Shown here: in pieces, positions 16,432 to 25,771 of the stretch
Layout of the letters: each line of letters begins with the position of its first letter
Position numbering within the stretch: the stretch's first letter is position 1
Origin: Flavobacteriales bacterium
GTDB lineage: Bacteria > Bacteroidota > Bacteroidia > Flavobacteriales_D > Sanyastnellaceae
Direction of reading: 5' to 3'
Assembly (NCBI GenBank): GCA_020437755.1
Contig: JAGQVX010000028.1
Location: 1 to 32,038, forward strand
Length of the DNA: 32,038 nucleotides
The notes under the pieces: generated by a model
Told to the model about the DNA's origin: nothing
Database searches by the model: none
The model's input: only the letters and a program-made list of their open reading frames with translations
Program-made: the position numbers and the translations under genes

Positions 16432-17555
16432 CCAAGAACCTTTTGGTAGATTTCATTCAGTATTTCCTGCTCCTTCTCCCAATTGTACCGTGCCGCCACG
16501 GGGGGGACTTTAGACTTAAACAAGGCAATGTTTTCACGATCGAAATCCTTCAACGCCTTGTTGATGTCATTCACTTCCCAGGACTGAGCCATGAGACCGA
16601 TACCATGATTGGTCACAAAAGCACCACAATCCTTGAGGTTGTTGCTAAGCACCGGCAGACCGGCCTGTACGTATTCGAACAATTTATTGGGCATGCAATA
16701 GTAATTGTTGAGGCAAAGGTTTTGCGTAGAGACTACACCCACATCGGCCGATGCAGTGTAGGCGAGCAAATCTTCATAAGGCACAGCGGGAAGATAAAAA
16801 ATCTTATCGGTTTTCGCCGAAGCGTCATGCACGAGGTGCTGCAAGTTTCCATTGCCCATTACTACCAATACCGCATCGGAGGTATCGAGCTGGACAAATG
16901 CCTCCAGCAGGTTTTCAATTCCTCTCGATACCACCAAGCCCCCCTGATAGAGAAACACAATTTTGTCGTTTGGAATGTGGAAGTGATCACGCAGTTTGGA
17001 TGAAGCCTGTAGTTCCATTCGGTGAGGAACGTTGTGGATAACGTGCACCACGGGAATATGAAACAGCCTTTTGTACTCGGACGCAATAGTTTCACCAACG
17101 GTAATAACGGCATCGGCTTTGCGCGCATAGCGCTTTTCCGTAGCCCTGATTAATCGTCTGCGCCATCCCGGCTTATCGTAGCGCTCACTTTGAAACTCGT
17201 GACTGTCGTATATGACTTTAAGCTTCGGGGTAATCCAGCGAGCCATAATGGCCAAAAAGAAGGGATTAAAGTCATTGGCGTGGATCACATCATACTTGCG
17301 ATAGGCAAAGATGAACCGAAGGTACATTTCGGCAAACTTGATGAAGCCAAACACTTTTCCCTGTGGCAGTCCTTTGGTCTTGATTGGCGTGCGGCGAACG
17401 TCCAGGCCTCTGTCGTTCTCTTTCAAAGGCAAACCTTCCTCCCATAGCGCACCCACCACAACCTCATGACCTTGATCCTGGAGGTACCTGGCCGTGCGGA
17501 ACACCCGGTTATCATTCCGGAAGGTATTGAAAACTATGACGGCAATTCTACTCAA
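16428..17555 (-). CDS. GT4-type glycosyltransferase (copy 2, tandem paralog)
   Basis: A 375-residue paralog of the adjacent glycosyltransferase. Shared blocks are FRNDNRVFRTARYL versus FVNDNRVLKECNSL, VIYDSHEFQSERYD, FLYQGGLVVSRGIENLLEAF, VVMGNGNLQHLV, SADVGVVSTQNLCLNNYYC and MPNKLFEYVQAGLPV. The start codon is TTG at 17555 (MSRIAVIVFN). It is accepted because it aligns with the ATG start of the paralog and overlaps the flippase stop by 8 bp. The pair arose by tandem duplication (inference) and probably adds two successive sugars. A TTG start inside an 8 bp overlap may reduce translation relative to its neighbours. Confidence 0.9.
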   Translation of the reverse strand: MSRIAVIVFNTFRNDNRVFRTARYLQDQGHEVVVGALWEEGLPLKENDRGLDVRRTPIKTKGLPQGKVFGFIKFAEMYLRFIFAYRKYDVIHANDFNPFFLAIMARWITPKLKVIYDSHEFQSERYDKPGWRRRLIRATEKRYARKADAVITVGETIASEYKRLFHIPVVHVIHNVPHRMELQASSKLRDHFHIPNDKIVFLYQGGLVVSRGIENLLEAFVQLDTSDAVLVVMGNGNLQHLVHDASAKTDKIFYLPAVPYEDLLAYTASADVGVVSTQNLCLNNYYCMPNKLFEYVQAGLPVLSNNLKDCGAFVTNHGIGLMAQSWEVNDINKALKDFDRENIALFKSKVPPVAARYNWEKEQEILNEIYQKVLG

Positions 17556-18837
17556 CCTGGCGAGATTCTGCTTTTGAGAGTGCGAAGTAAGCAGTTATTA
17601 AATTGATGGCAAAATACACGCATTTGGCAATTACAAAGACCACCACAGACTCCATTTCGTTCAATCCGGCGTAGAAGGCTCCAACCAGACTTCCAATAAC
17701 AAGCAGGAAGTGGAACGTATCCAGAGCCAGCATCGTGCGTTGTAATTCCAGACGGTGCCACACAAAGCCAAGGCTGCCTGCCACAAAGTTCATTACAAAC
17801 CAAAAACTGAGAATGCGCAGGTAGTCCAGGGTTTCAATCCACTTGTCGCCGAATAGCACACCAAGCGAATTGGCGGGCAGCAGATAAACCATGATCAGCA
17901 ACCCGACTCCCACAGCGCTCAGATTACGGAGGCTTCGGAGATAGAGCTTACGTACTTCAGCTATGCTTTCAATGTCGGATATGCGCTGGTAAAACACCTG
18001 CGAATACGAAACCGACAAAATACTAAGCGGAGTGAGAAACACTCTGCGACTCAAGGCAAAGAAAGCTATGGAGTACAAGCCAAAAAAGTGCGAAAACAAA
18101 GCAATATGAGCCCACTGAGCAATGCGACTGAGGAAGCTTCCCGGTACCACATACAAGGGATACTTGCGGTATTCCTTCCAGGCTTCCTTCATAGGCATTA
18201 GCTCATACTTCAAGGCCGCCCACCCCTTCTCTTTCACGAAGGATCCCAGCATATATCCACCCGAAGTGAGGCGACCTGCCGTCACAGCCATCACCAAGCC
18301 ACCCGAAAGCCATCCCAACAATCCAAAAACAATCTTCAGTGGCTCGCTTACCAGTGAGAAAATCACTTTGGACGCTGCCACCTTTTTGTACGACTTGTTT
18401 CTACTGAACCAATAGTTGAAAATGTTAAACTGGGAAAAGAAAAACAATGCCAGCGGCAAGAACCACAGCCAAGTGGCCAATTCCGGATTTTGGTTACGTT
18501 CTGCTATGGCTTCACTTCCGAATGCAACGATGATCTGGGCAATCAGACAGGTCACAACCGACAACCAAAAGGCCACTTTTATTACGTCGATGGCCTTCCC
18601 TTCCTCGCGGGGCTTCATTACCGCCAATTCAAACTTTCCCGTGGTGATGACAGAAGCAATAACCAGGTACATAGCGAATTGCTCGAGAGTGGCAAAGTCA
18701 TCACGATCAAAGATGCGCGCAACAAATACCGACAAGACAATACCGAGTACCTGGGACAATCCCGTACCGGTCATGAGGGTCAATACATGCCGTGCAAACT
18801 CATTTTCGGATAATATCCGTCTGATTCTCTGAATCAC
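17548..18837 (-). CDS. Polysaccharide flippase (Wzx/MOP superfamily)
   Basis: A 429-residue inner membrane protein with about 12 hydrophobic segments. It starts with GTG (18837; MIQRIRRILSENEFARHVLT), and the first membrane segment LMTGTGLSQVLGIVLSVFVA is typical of O-antigen and teichuronic acid flippases. An aromatic-rich middle (FFSQFNIFNYWFSRNKSYKK) and YRKYPLYVVPGSFLSRIAQW match this family. It should flip an undecaprenyl-linked oligosaccharide to the periplasmic side. It follows the dehydrogenase gene by 48 bp and overlaps the next glycosyltransferase gene by 8 bp. Confidence 0.88.
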   Translation of the reverse strand: MIQRIRRILSENEFARHVLTLMTGTGLSQVLGIVLSVFVARIFDRDDFATLEQFAMYLVIASVITTGKFELAVMKPREEGKAIDVIKVAFWLSVVTCLIAQIIVAFGSEAIAERNQNPELATWLWFLPLALFFFSQFNIFNYWFSRNKSYKKVAASKVIFSLVSEPLKIVFGLLGWLSGGLVMAVTAGRLTSGGYMLGSFVKEKGWAALKYELMPMKEAWKEYRKYPLYVVPGSFLSRIAQWAHIALFSHFFGLYSIAFFALSRRVFLTPLSILSVSYSQVFYQRISDIESIAEVRKLYLRSLRNLSAVGVGLLIMVYLLPANSLGVLFGDKWIETLDYLRILSFWFVMNFVAGSLGFVWHRLELQRTMLALDTFHFLLVIGSLVGAFYAGLNEMESVVVFVIAKCVYFAINLITAYFALSKAESRQVE

Positions 18838-18885
18838 GTTTCAAAGAAAGAAATAACCGACAAACTACCGCATCCAATCAACAGA

Positions 18886-19938
18886 TTATCCGTCGATGGC
18901 TACTTTAGAATCGTATATCTGCTTGGTAACACGTGGAGCGCTGTGGTAGATGCGTTCAATGATATCCACCACCTTCAAGCCTTCCAAGGCATTGGTGGTA
19001 ATCATGGAATGTCCATGGAGGGTATCTACCACATTCTCGAAAATGTAGCCATGATTGGCCGCTGAACCTTTGTACTCGCCATAATCATTGGCTGGGTTAC
19101 CTTCAGGTAGCTCCGGCATGGTGTATCCCTCAATCTTGCAGTAATCGACTTCGTTCATATACTGCCCGCCAATCTTCACCGTACCTTTTTCGCCAATAAC
19201 GGTAATACTACTTTCGAAGTTGGTTTCATTCAAGGCTGTCGAGAAAACGAGTGTTCCAATACCTCCGTTCACAAAATCAAACATCACGATTCCCGAATCT
19301 TCAAACTCCGTATTGTGAGCGTGCTTGAAGTCGCGGAAGCGCGAACGGATGTTTTCGATATCGCCAAACAACCAATACATAATATCGATAAAGTGCGAGA
19401 ACTGAGTAAACAATGTACCGCCGTCAAGATCGTTGGTACCTTTCCAATGCACTTTCTTGTAGTAACGATCGTCACGATTCCAATAACAATTCACCTGAAC
19501 CATGTAAATCTCTCCCAATAGGCCATCATCCACAATCTCCTTCAACCATACACTTGGCGGCGAATAACGGTTCTGCATAACACAGAAAACCTGTCGCGAC
19601 ACATTCAACGATGTATAGATGATCTTCTCGCAATCTTTACGTGAAAGTGCCATGGGCTTCTCCACTACAACGTGCTTGTGGTTCTCCAAAGCGAGCAGCG
19701 CATGACGAGCGTGTAAACCATTTGGCGTAGCCACGCACACTACATCTACATCGTGCAAAGATTCAAGCATTTCTTCGGCCGAACTGAAGAATGGTTCATC
19801 CCCTTCAAATCCGCAATCTTCTTTGCTGCGAATGTCACATATACCAACAAGTTCAGAACCCGGATTTCGACGTACCATTTCGGCGTGACGCTTACCAATG
19901 TGACCTGCACCTATAACCGCGAATTTGATCGGCTTCAT
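18886..19938 (-). CDS. Gfo/Idh/MocA-family NAD(P)-dependent sugar dehydrogenase (WbpB/WlbA-like)
   Basis: A 350-residue oxidoreductase. The ATG at 19938 (MKPIKFAVIGAGHIGKRHAEM) is chosen over an upstream TTG because it begins the Rossmann strand directly. The nucleotide-binding GAGHIG is at residues 10-15. The conserved catalytic lysine motif VVEKPMALSRKDCE follows, and the C-terminal substrate domain has YYKKVHWKGTNDLDGG, then FTQFSHFIDIMYWLFGD with the expected histidine and aspartate. Similarity in the WKGT...H..D segment to WbpB/WlbA, which oxidise UDP-GlcNAc-derived uronic acids, suggests a role in making an amino-sugar donor. It is first in the operon, with its own promoter. The other genes of that amino-sugar pathway are not in the window. 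Confidence 0.85.
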   Translation of the reverse strand: MKPIKFAVIGAGHIGKRHAEMVRRNPGSELVGICDIRSKEDCGFEGDEPFFSSAEEMLESLHDVDVVCVATPNGLHARHALLALENHKHVVVEKPMALSRKDCEKIIYTSLNVSRQVFCVMQNRYSPPSVWLKEIVDDGLLGEIYMVQVNCYWNRDDRYYKKVHWKGTNDLDGGTLFTQFSHFIDIMYWLFGDIENIRSRFRDFKHAHNTEFEDSGIVMFDFVNGGIGTLVFSTALNETNFESSITVIGEKGTVKIGGQYMNEVDYCKIEGYTMPELPEGNPANDYGEYKGSAANHGYIFENVVDTLHGHSMITTNALEGLKVVDIIERIYHSAPRVTKQIYDSKVAIDG

Positions 19939-19953
19939 AGAAAAAAATTTCGG

Positions 19954-19981
19954 CAAAGTTAACAATCTTACCCAAACGCAA
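19954..19981 (-). promoter_or_regulatory. Promoter of the surface-glycan operon
   Basis: On the minus strand, TTG (19979-19981), a 17 bp spacer and TAACTTTG (19954-19961, exact TAnnTTTG, followed by CC) precede the dehydrogenase ATG at 19938. The leader would be about 12 bases. No other clear promoter was found in the five-gene run downstream. Confidence 0.55.
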
Positions 19982-19987
19982 GGCGAT

Positions 19988-22279
19988 CTAATCCCGCACC
20001 GATCGATTGAATATCAGGTAGCCAAAATTGAACACGAAAGACCACGGATCATCGCGCTTGTCGATGTAATTCACAGCGAAGCTCACCGGACCAATGGGCG
20101 ATGAATAGATAGCGGTTGCCGCCCCGATAAACTGCGGCTCTGATGTCCAGTTGTAGACGGATTGATTCTGGGCATTGGTCTCAATTTGACCTATTGCGTT
20201 GTATGCATACGCTTCTGTGCGTATGTCGAAATTCTTGGCCGGACTAATGATCCCGATCAACCCCGCAGCTGCATAATTATGGGCGTGGTACGACCTCACA
20301 AATAGCGTTTTACTTTCCAAAGTGGGCTGAAATGCAGGAGCCGCAATCAATGTTGCGATATGATTTTGAAAGAAAGGCTGTGTTGATGCCAACCCCTCAA
20401 GGTGAAATCCCAGGGTTACATACCGGGAGCTCAGCATGTAGTTGGTATAAGACAACTTGGCCGCCACCCATTCTCGAAATGCAGAGGTAGTGTCTCTTAT
20501 TGCTGATGTTGAGCCGGGAATGGTTCGCTCCATGCCCTGAACATACTTTACGGAAAGCATCAGATAATCACCGCGATTGGCAAACTGTTTTCGATTTAGG
20601 GTATTGCGTTCAAACACCAATTTGCCTATTCCCGACTCGAATACGGTTTGATCCACGGTATCAACCGATAGGAACTGTTCTGTTTGGTAGTATTCATCGA
20701 AAAAATAGGCATAGTCGGCATAAAGTGATAGTCTGGATTTGGTTCCCGTAGGGACACGCATGGTCAATCCGGCGAATCGCTCATTAGCCACAATAAACGA
20801 GGGCTTCACATCCTCAAAGAATGTAGCCAGACTCCGGAAGTAATCCCAACGGTTCTGCGTGAATCCGGGTTCCACGGTGAAGGGAATTTTCGCTGAAAAG
20901 TCAAGTTTGACATCCGCGTGCACAGACCCATAAAGCTTACCAAAATAGGAGTTGGCCGAAAGGGTAGCTGAGTTCTTGCGAAACACATTGTACTTCAAAC
21001 CTACAAATCCGGTATTGATCGGTCGCGACGAGAAATTACCTCCAAACGATACGAGCAGGTCTTTTTCACGTTTTACGTCAAGGATCAATCGGTACTTATT
21101 GGTGGACCTGCTGTACATGAGGACCGGAAAAATGGACTTGATCTTATCGTCGCTGAACAGGCGGAAATAGGGCTTCTTCAGTTGATCAATGGTGATGGAG
21201 TCCATTTTAGTCCCCAAAATTCCCCTAACATAACTCCGTTGCGAACGGTCGAGCCCGTTGATAGTTACATCTTCAATAACTACCGGGACTTTCTTGTTGT
21301 TGAAGGCTTTTCGGCGCACTTCCACTTCTTCGGGATCGGCAAACTTGTGGATCATGGCGCGGATCTCAGTCATTTGCTCCATGGTTGCTGCGTACCCATC
21401 ATCAATGGCTTCGGGCATGCGGGCAAAATCAAATGTGCCCAAATCCGGCTTGGGCTCCACAATGACCATCTGGTCGCACAACAGATCAAAGTTGGTCTGC
21501 GTACGAATCATATTGGCGAGCTGAGATACCAAATCATCTTCTTTAGGAGGTGCCACATTCTCAGAAACGGTACATCCAATAATGACATCGGGAATGAACG
21601 TTTCGTAGATAACGTCACTCGGAAAGTTATTGTACAGTCCCCCGTCGTAAAGCAACCTTCCGTCAACGCGTATGGGGTGCAGGTAAAAGGGATAGGTCGC
21701 CGACGCACGGATGGCGACGTTCAGGTGGCCCCGGTCGAAAACCACTTGTTCCTTGGTTACAATATCTGAAGCTACGCAGCGAAAAGGCACAAACAGGGAA
21801 TCAAAATCGTACTGTGCGGCGGCCGCAGCTTCTGAAAACTGCTCCATTAAGTTGTAATCAAACAACACCGGATTAATGAGATTGGTAGGCAGCGTGGTGC
21901 TGATAATTTTATCTCCTCCGAGCTTAATGGTGGCCATTGAGGCATCATCGGGGCGGGATTTGAAATAAAAACGCAATTCATCTTCAAGCTCTCCGGTAGC
22001 CATGCGGCGGTACTCATCGGAACGGACTATAGAGTCAATCTGGGCAACACTGTATCCCGATGCGTACAGCCCACCAATGACGGCTCCCATTGATGTTCCG
22101 GCGATAAAATCAATAGGAATATTGTTCTCTTCGAGAGCTTTGAGAAACCCAACATGCGCAATTCCCGAGGCTCCTCCCCCACTCAGCACAATCCCCACAC
22201 GTTGATCCTGGGCCTGTGTTGTGAAGACAAGCATGAGGCATAAAGCCAAATGAAAAATTGCGGCAAGTGCTGATTTCAT
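19988..22279 (-). CDS. Patatin-like phospholipase with POTRA-like segment and outer membrane barrel (PlpD/type Vd-like)
   Basis: A 763-residue protein from the ATG at 22279; the frame is open to 22333, and the ATG at 22282 is also possible. The chosen start begins a signal peptide (MKSALAAIFHLALCLMLVFT...QAQ, about 1-24). The patatin domain (about 26-320) has the oxyanion-hole glycines SGGGASGIAH (33-42), the nucleophile GTSMG (S63) and the catalytic aspartate in LLYDGGLYNNFP (D212). A POTRA-like part (about 325-410, VPVVIEDVTINGLDRSQRSY) and a C-terminal beta-barrel of aromatic strands follow. This is the layout of PlpD/type Vd patatins, so the lipase is probably exposed at or released from the outer membrane. 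It stands alone between the glycan operon and the BtuF-like gene. Confidence 0.88.
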   Translation of the reverse strand: MKSALAAIFHLALCLMLVFTTQAQDQRVGIVLSGGGASGIAHVGFLKALEENNIPIDFIAGTSMGAVIGGLYASGYSVAQIDSIVRSDEYRRMATGELEDELRFYFKSRPDDASMATIKLGGDKIISTTLPTNLINPVLFDYNLMEQFSEAAAAAQYDFDSLFVPFRCVASDIVTKEQVVFDRGHLNVAIRASATYPFYLHPIRVDGRLLYDGGLYNNFPSDVIYETFIPDVIIGCTVSENVAPPKEDDLVSQLANMIRTQTNFDLLCDQMVIVEPKPDLGTFDFARMPEAIDDGYAATMEQMTEIRAMIHKFADPEEVEVRRKAFNNKKVPVVIEDVTINGLDRSQRSYVRGILGTKMDSITIDQLKKPYFRLFSDDKIKSIFPVLMYSRSTNKYRLILDVKREKDLLVSFGGNFSSRPINTGFVGLKYNVFRKNSATLSANSYFGKLYGSVHADVKLDFSAKIPFTVEPGFTQNRWDYFRSLATFFEDVKPSFIVANERFAGLTMRVPTGTKSRLSLYADYAYFFDEYYQTEQFLSVDTVDQTVFESGIGKLVFERNTLNRKQFANRGDYLMLSVKYVQGMERTIPGSTSAIRDTTSAFREWVAAKLSYTNYMLSSRYVTLGFHLEGLASTQPFFQNHIATLIAAPAFQPTLESKTLFVRSYHAHNYAAAGLIGIISPAKNFDIRTEAYAYNAIGQIETNAQNQSVYNWTSEPQFIGAATAIYSSPIGPVSFAVNYIDKRDDPWSFVFNFGYLIFNRSVRD

Positions 22280-22370
22280 CATTTCAGCGTCGAATTTCAG
22301 CATATCACCGGAACTTTCACAAGCAATGAGCAATTATTTACGCGATCAACTCTCGAGCATGGCAGTGGAC

Positions 22371-23153
22371 TCACGTCAATTCCAAATGAAGCTTTCGAAT
22401 ATATTCGGGAAACGCAAGGAGCCGACTGCCATACCAGCTGAACATTTCGCCGTCGACCACATATACCCGGGAATGAGGAAGCACTTTCTGAAGTTCGGCA
22501 CGGTGCATCTCCTTAAATGGATAAGGCTCCGAACTCAGGAACACGAAGTCGGGCGACCGTTGTATGATGTCTTCAATGCCGATTTGCGGGTAGCGATCAA
22601 CATCACTAAATGCATTTTCCCATCCCCCATGAGTGAGCATGTCGTGAATAAAATTTCGGCTTCCTACCGACATCCATGGATCTTGCCAAATCATATATGC
22701 AGCAGTACCCCATTTGCCGAATGGCATGCTTGCAAAACCCTCTTTAACCCGCTTCACGATGTCTTCAGCACGGGCCTGTCGCCCTACCAAGAGCCCTATG
22801 TCCTTCATCATTTGAAGTGCATCATTGAGCGTGTTGATGTCGCTCACGTACACCGCGCAGTAACCGGATAGCACCTCGATGTCCTCCTTTCGGTTCTCCT
22901 CCTTATTGGCAATAATCAGATCGGGCCGGAGATCTTGGATGGCGGCCAGAGCAGGAGTTTTGGTACCCCCCACTCGTGTTTTGGAGCGATACCACACATC
23001 GGGATGAATGCAAAACTTGGTGAGGCCCACAACTTCCGCATTCAACTGCAGGCTGTGCAGGTATTCCGTAATGGATGGCACGAGAGAAACGATTCGCTGT
23101 GCCGGATTGATCAGGGTGACCTCCCGTCCTATTTGGTCGCGAACGACGGGCAT
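22371..23153 (-). CDS. BtuF-like helical-backbone metal/cobalamin-binding protein without signal peptide
   Basis: A 260-residue protein of the ABC-transporter class III binding fold. It begins MPVVRDQIGREVTLINPAQR, followed by IVSLVPSITEYL and LRPDLIIANKEENRKEDIEVL, a long backbone helix (YVSDINTLNDALQMMKDIGL) and the second lobe (MIWQDPWMSVGSRNFIHDML, PDFVFLSSEPYPFKEMHR). Family members normally bind vitamin B12 or ferric siderophores in the periplasm. This one has no signal peptide or lipobox and its ATG directly abuts the TerB stop, so it may be cytoplasmic. No permease or ATPase gene is adjacent. A missed upstream start is excluded because upstream is TerB coding sequence in another frame. 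Confidence 0.82.
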   Translation of the reverse strand: MPVVRDQIGREVTLINPAQRIVSLVPSITEYLHSLQLNAEVVGLTKFCIHPDVWYRSKTRVGGTKTPALAAIQDLRPDLIIANKEENRKEDIEVLSGYCAVYVSDINTLNDALQMMKDIGLLVGRQARAEDIVKRVKEGFASMPFGKWGTAAYMIWQDPWMSVGSRNFIHDMLTHGGWENAFSDVDRYPQIGIEDIIQRSPDFVFLSSEPYPFKEMHRAELQKVLPHSRVYVVDGEMFSWYGSRLLAFPEYIRKLHLELT

Positions 23154-23543
23154 TTAGAGAAGAAGTGAAGCAACAGCCGCATCATCGATATCGGTCTTAT
23201 GATTGTCGATGATGTAGTCGATTGCACGCTGCACCTTCTCTGAATCGAGGCCAAACCGGTCGCCGATGTTTTTAAGCAAGATCACCTCGTCGAGGTTCAC
23301 TTCGAAGTCGACTGTAGCCATAATGAGGAGTTGGTAGAAGTACTTGATTTTATCCTCTTCAGAATCGGGTATGGTGTATTGATAGCTGTGTTCAGACTGT
23401 GAGACAATCTCGTCCATTTCAAACTTGCTGATACCGTTCTTATGGGCAATTCCGTATATGAGAAGTACTTCTTTGTGATCGAGTTCACCATCGGCTTTCG
23501 CCAATTGGATTAAGTGAGCTATTTGGGTCTTTTGAGGCGTCAT
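23154..23543 (-). CDS. TerB-like tellurite-resistance-fold protein
   Basis: A 129-residue acidic, helical protein of the TerB family. The two characteristic acidic segments are present: AKADGELDHKEVLLIYGIAH (about 15-34) and ATVDFEVNLDEVILLKNIGD (about 76-95), each the typical DG(E/F)xxxxE metal-binding type. It is cytoplasmic. Its function is not established; TerB proteins are linked to stress and membrane processes rather than to tellurite alone. It is cotranscribed with the BtuF-like gene with zero spacing. A weak promoter (TTG, N21, TATTTTCG) lies upstream at 23559-23590. Confidence 0.82.
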   Translation of the reverse strand: MTPQKTQIAHLIQLAKADGELDHKEVLLIYGIAHKNGISKFEMDEIVSQSEHSYQYTIPDSEEDKIKYFYQLLIMATVDFEVNLDEVILLKNIGDRFGLDSEKVQRAIDYIIDNHKTDIDDAAVASLLL

Positions 23544-23558
23544 TGTTCATGTTTGTCG

Positions 23559-23590
23559 CGAAAATACTGTATTGAATTCTATACCTCCAA
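23559..23590 (-). promoter_or_regulatory. Weak putative promoter of terB-like gene
   Basis: On the minus strand, TTG (23588-23590), 21 bp and TATTTTCG (23559-23566) match the Bacteroidota pattern with one mismatch, 15 bp before the ATG at 23543. Confidence 0.3.
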
Positions 23591-23602
23591 TGGAATGGAT
23601 AT

Positions 23603-23637
23603 AAAAAAACCCTCCGCCTGCCGGCAGAGGGTTTTTT
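23603..23637. terminator. Bidirectional terminator after dnaK
   Basis: An A run (23603-23609), stem CCCTC/GAGGG (23610-23614 with 23627-23631) extended by GCC/GGC around a small loop, and a T run (23632-23637). Read leftward it ends dnaK transcription; the symmetric A/T flanks allow both directions. Confidence 0.9.
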
Positions 23638-23658
23638 ACAATATTCATTGAGAAAGGA

Positions 23659-25560
23659 TTACTTGTCTTCCTTAACCTCTTCAAAATCAACATCGGTGAC
23701 TTCTTCATCGGCACCCGCCTGACTTTCACCTGCATCCTGAGGAGCACCTTGCGAAGGATCTCCCTGATACATGTGCTGCGAGGCCGCCTGGAAGGCTGTA
23801 TTCAATTTGTCGGTAGCCGCGTTGATGCCATCAACATCCTGATTTTTATGAGCCTCTTTCAACTCAGCTAATGCCGATTCGATTGGAGCTTTCATATCAT
23901 CAGGAATCTTATCGCCATAGTCTTTCAACTGCTTTTCCGTTTGGAAAATCAAGCTGTCGGCCTTGTTGATTGCATCGGCCATGTCGCGTGCTTTTTGATC
24001 GGCATCGGCGTTGGCTTCTGCTTCCGACTTCATGCGTTGGATTTCATCATCGGTCAATCCTGACGAAGCTTCGATACGGATAGACTGTACCTTATTGGTG
24101 GCTTTGTCTTTTGCCGATACATTGATGATTCCGTTGGCATCGATATCAAATGTTACTTCGATCTGAGGGATACCTCGTGGTGCCGGTGGAAGTCCATCCA
24201 GGTGGAATCTTCCGATGGTGCGGTTGTCGCGTGCCATCGAACGCTCACCTTGCAACACGTGGATCTCAACAGAAGGTTGGTTATCCGAAGCCGTTGAGAA
24301 TGTTTCTGACTTGTTGGTAGGGATGGTTGTGTTGGCATCAATCAGCTTGGTGAACACACCACCCATGGTTTCGATACCCAGCGACAATGGAGTAACATCA
24401 AGGAGGAGAACGTCTTTCACTTCACCGGTGAGAACACCACCTTGAATGGCTGCACCTACTGCCACGACTTCATCGGGATTTACCCCTTTTGAAGGCTCCT
24501 TGCCGAAGAATGCTTTCACAGCATCCACAACCGCAGGAATACGGGTAGAACCACCTACGAGAATCACTTCATCGATATCGCCTTTTGACAATCCGGCAGC
24601 TTTGAGGGCCGACTGACAAGGGTCGATTGAACGTTTGATCAACGAATCAGCCAACTGTTCGAACTTCGAACGAGAAAGCGTGCGCACGAGGTGCTTTGGA
24701 ATTCCGTCAACCGGCATAATGTAAGGCAGGTTGATTTCAGTTTGTGAACTGCTCGACAATTCGATCTTTGCTTTCTCAGCAGCTTCCTTCAATCGTTGAA
24801 GGGCCATTGGATCCTTAGTAAGGTCCAATCCGCCGTTTTCACTTTTGAATTCATCTACCAACCAGTCGATGATCACCTGGTCAAAGTCGTCTCCTCCGAG
24901 GTGAGTATCACCGTCGGTAGAAAGAACTTCGAACACGCCATCTCCCAGTTCGAGGATCGAAACGTCATGTGTTCCACCACCAAGGTCAAACACAACGATC
25001 TTTTGATCCTGAGCTTTCTTGTCCAGTCCGTAAGCCAAAGCCGCAGCTGTAGGCTCGTTAATGATTCGTTTTACTTTCAGTCCGGCGATTTCACCGGCTT
25101 CCTTAGTTGCCTGACGTTGAGCATCGTTGAAGTATGCCGGTACGGTAATCACCGCCTCGGTTACTTCTTGTCCCAGATAATCCTGAGCCGTTTGCTTCAT
25201 TTTCTGAAGAACCATGGCACTGATTTCCTGAGGCGTGTAGAGACGATCGTCGATTTTTACGCGTGGTGTACTGTTGTCACCTTTAACTACTTCGTAAGGT
25301 ACACGACCAATTTCCTTTGAACACTCTTCATAGCTGTTTCCCATGAAGCGTTTGATCGAATAAATGGTCTTTTGTGGGTTGGTAATTGCCTGGCGCTTTG
25401 CTGGGTCTCCTACCTTTCGTTCTCCGCCCTCAACGAAGGCTACCATTGAAGGTGTAGTTCGTTTTCCTTCGCTGTTCTGGATTACGACCGGTTCATTTCC
25501 CTCCATAACCGCCACGCAAGAGTTGGTTGTTCCAAGGTCAATTCCGATTATTTTGCTCAT
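23659..25560 (-). CDS. dnaK: Chaperone DnaK (Hsp70)
   Basis: A complete 633-residue Hsp70. The ATPase domain (1-380) has [17 protein letters not shown] (phosphate 1), [29 protein letters not shown], the phosphate 2 loop [16 protein letters not shown] and [12 protein letters not shown]. The substrate-binding domain has [14 protein letters not shown], with the C-terminal lid ending in the acidic tail [11 protein letters not shown]. Phosphate 2 has His where many DnaK proteins have Phe (GGGTFDVS); I recall this variant from other Flavobacteriia. No grpE or dnaJ is adjacent. No CIRCE inverted repeat is visible upstream, and no clear TAnnTTTG box was found, so heat-shock control is not evident. 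A terminator follows. Confidence 0.99.
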   Translation of the reverse strand: MSKIIGIDLGTTNSCVAVMEGNEPVVIQNSEGKRTTPSMVAFVEGGERKVGDPAKRQAITNPQKTIYSIKRFMGNSYEECSKEIGRVPYEVVKGDNSTPRVKIDDRLYTPQEISAMVLQKMKQTAQDYLGQEVTEAVITVPAYFNDAQRQATKEAGEIAGLKVKRIINEPTAAALAYGLDKKAQDQKIVVFDLGGGTHDVSILELGDGVFEVLSTDGDTHLGGDDFDQVIIDWLVDEFKSENGGLDLTKDPMALQRLKEAAEKAKIELSSSSQTEINLPYIMPVDGIPKHLVRTLSRSKFEQLADSLIKRSIDPCQSALKAAGLSKGDIDEVILVGGSTRIPAVVDAVKAFFGKEPSKGVNPDEVVAVGAAIQGGVLTGEVKDVLLLDVTPLSLGIETMGGVFTKLIDANTTIPTNKSETFSTASDNQPSVEIHVLQGERSMARDNRTIGRFHLDGLPPAPRGIPQIEVTFDIDANGIINVSAKDKATNKVQSIRIEASSGLTDDEIQRMKSEAEANADADQKARDMADAINKADSLIFQTEKQLKDYGDKIPDDMKAPIESALAELKEAHKNQDVDGINAATDKLNTAFQAASQHMYQGDPSQGAPQDAGESQAGADEEVTDVDFEEVKEDK

Positions 25561-25771
25561 CTGTATCGCGTTTATTAATGTAGTTCGTAATGAATTTCGA
25601 CTCCCCTTTAGTCAATTTACATGCCAGCCGCCGGGTAAGTAATTGTGGCAGGATTAGGCTGACAAGCCGACGAGGATTTTGAATTTCTCCTGCCATTTTG
25701 ACAATTTGGCCCCCGTGCCTCATCCTTTTCCTCAAAGACCTGAACAATTTGAATCGCATAGTACTTTTCAT
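25538..25771 (-). CDS. Possible small basic ORF overlapping the dnaK start (weak)
   Basis: A 77-codon frame from ATG 25771, rich in Lys and Arg, with segments such as [20 protein letters not shown] and [18 protein letters not shown]. It overlaps the first 23 bases of dnaK and fills most of the dnaK leader. Several AGG codons differ from neighbouring genes, which mostly use CGN for arginine, and no family is recognised. It may be spurious. Confidence 0.25.
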   Translation of the reverse strand: MKSTMRFKLFRSLRKRMRHGGQIVKMAGEIQNPRRLVSLILPQLLTRRLACKLTKGESKFITNYINKRDTDEQNNRN

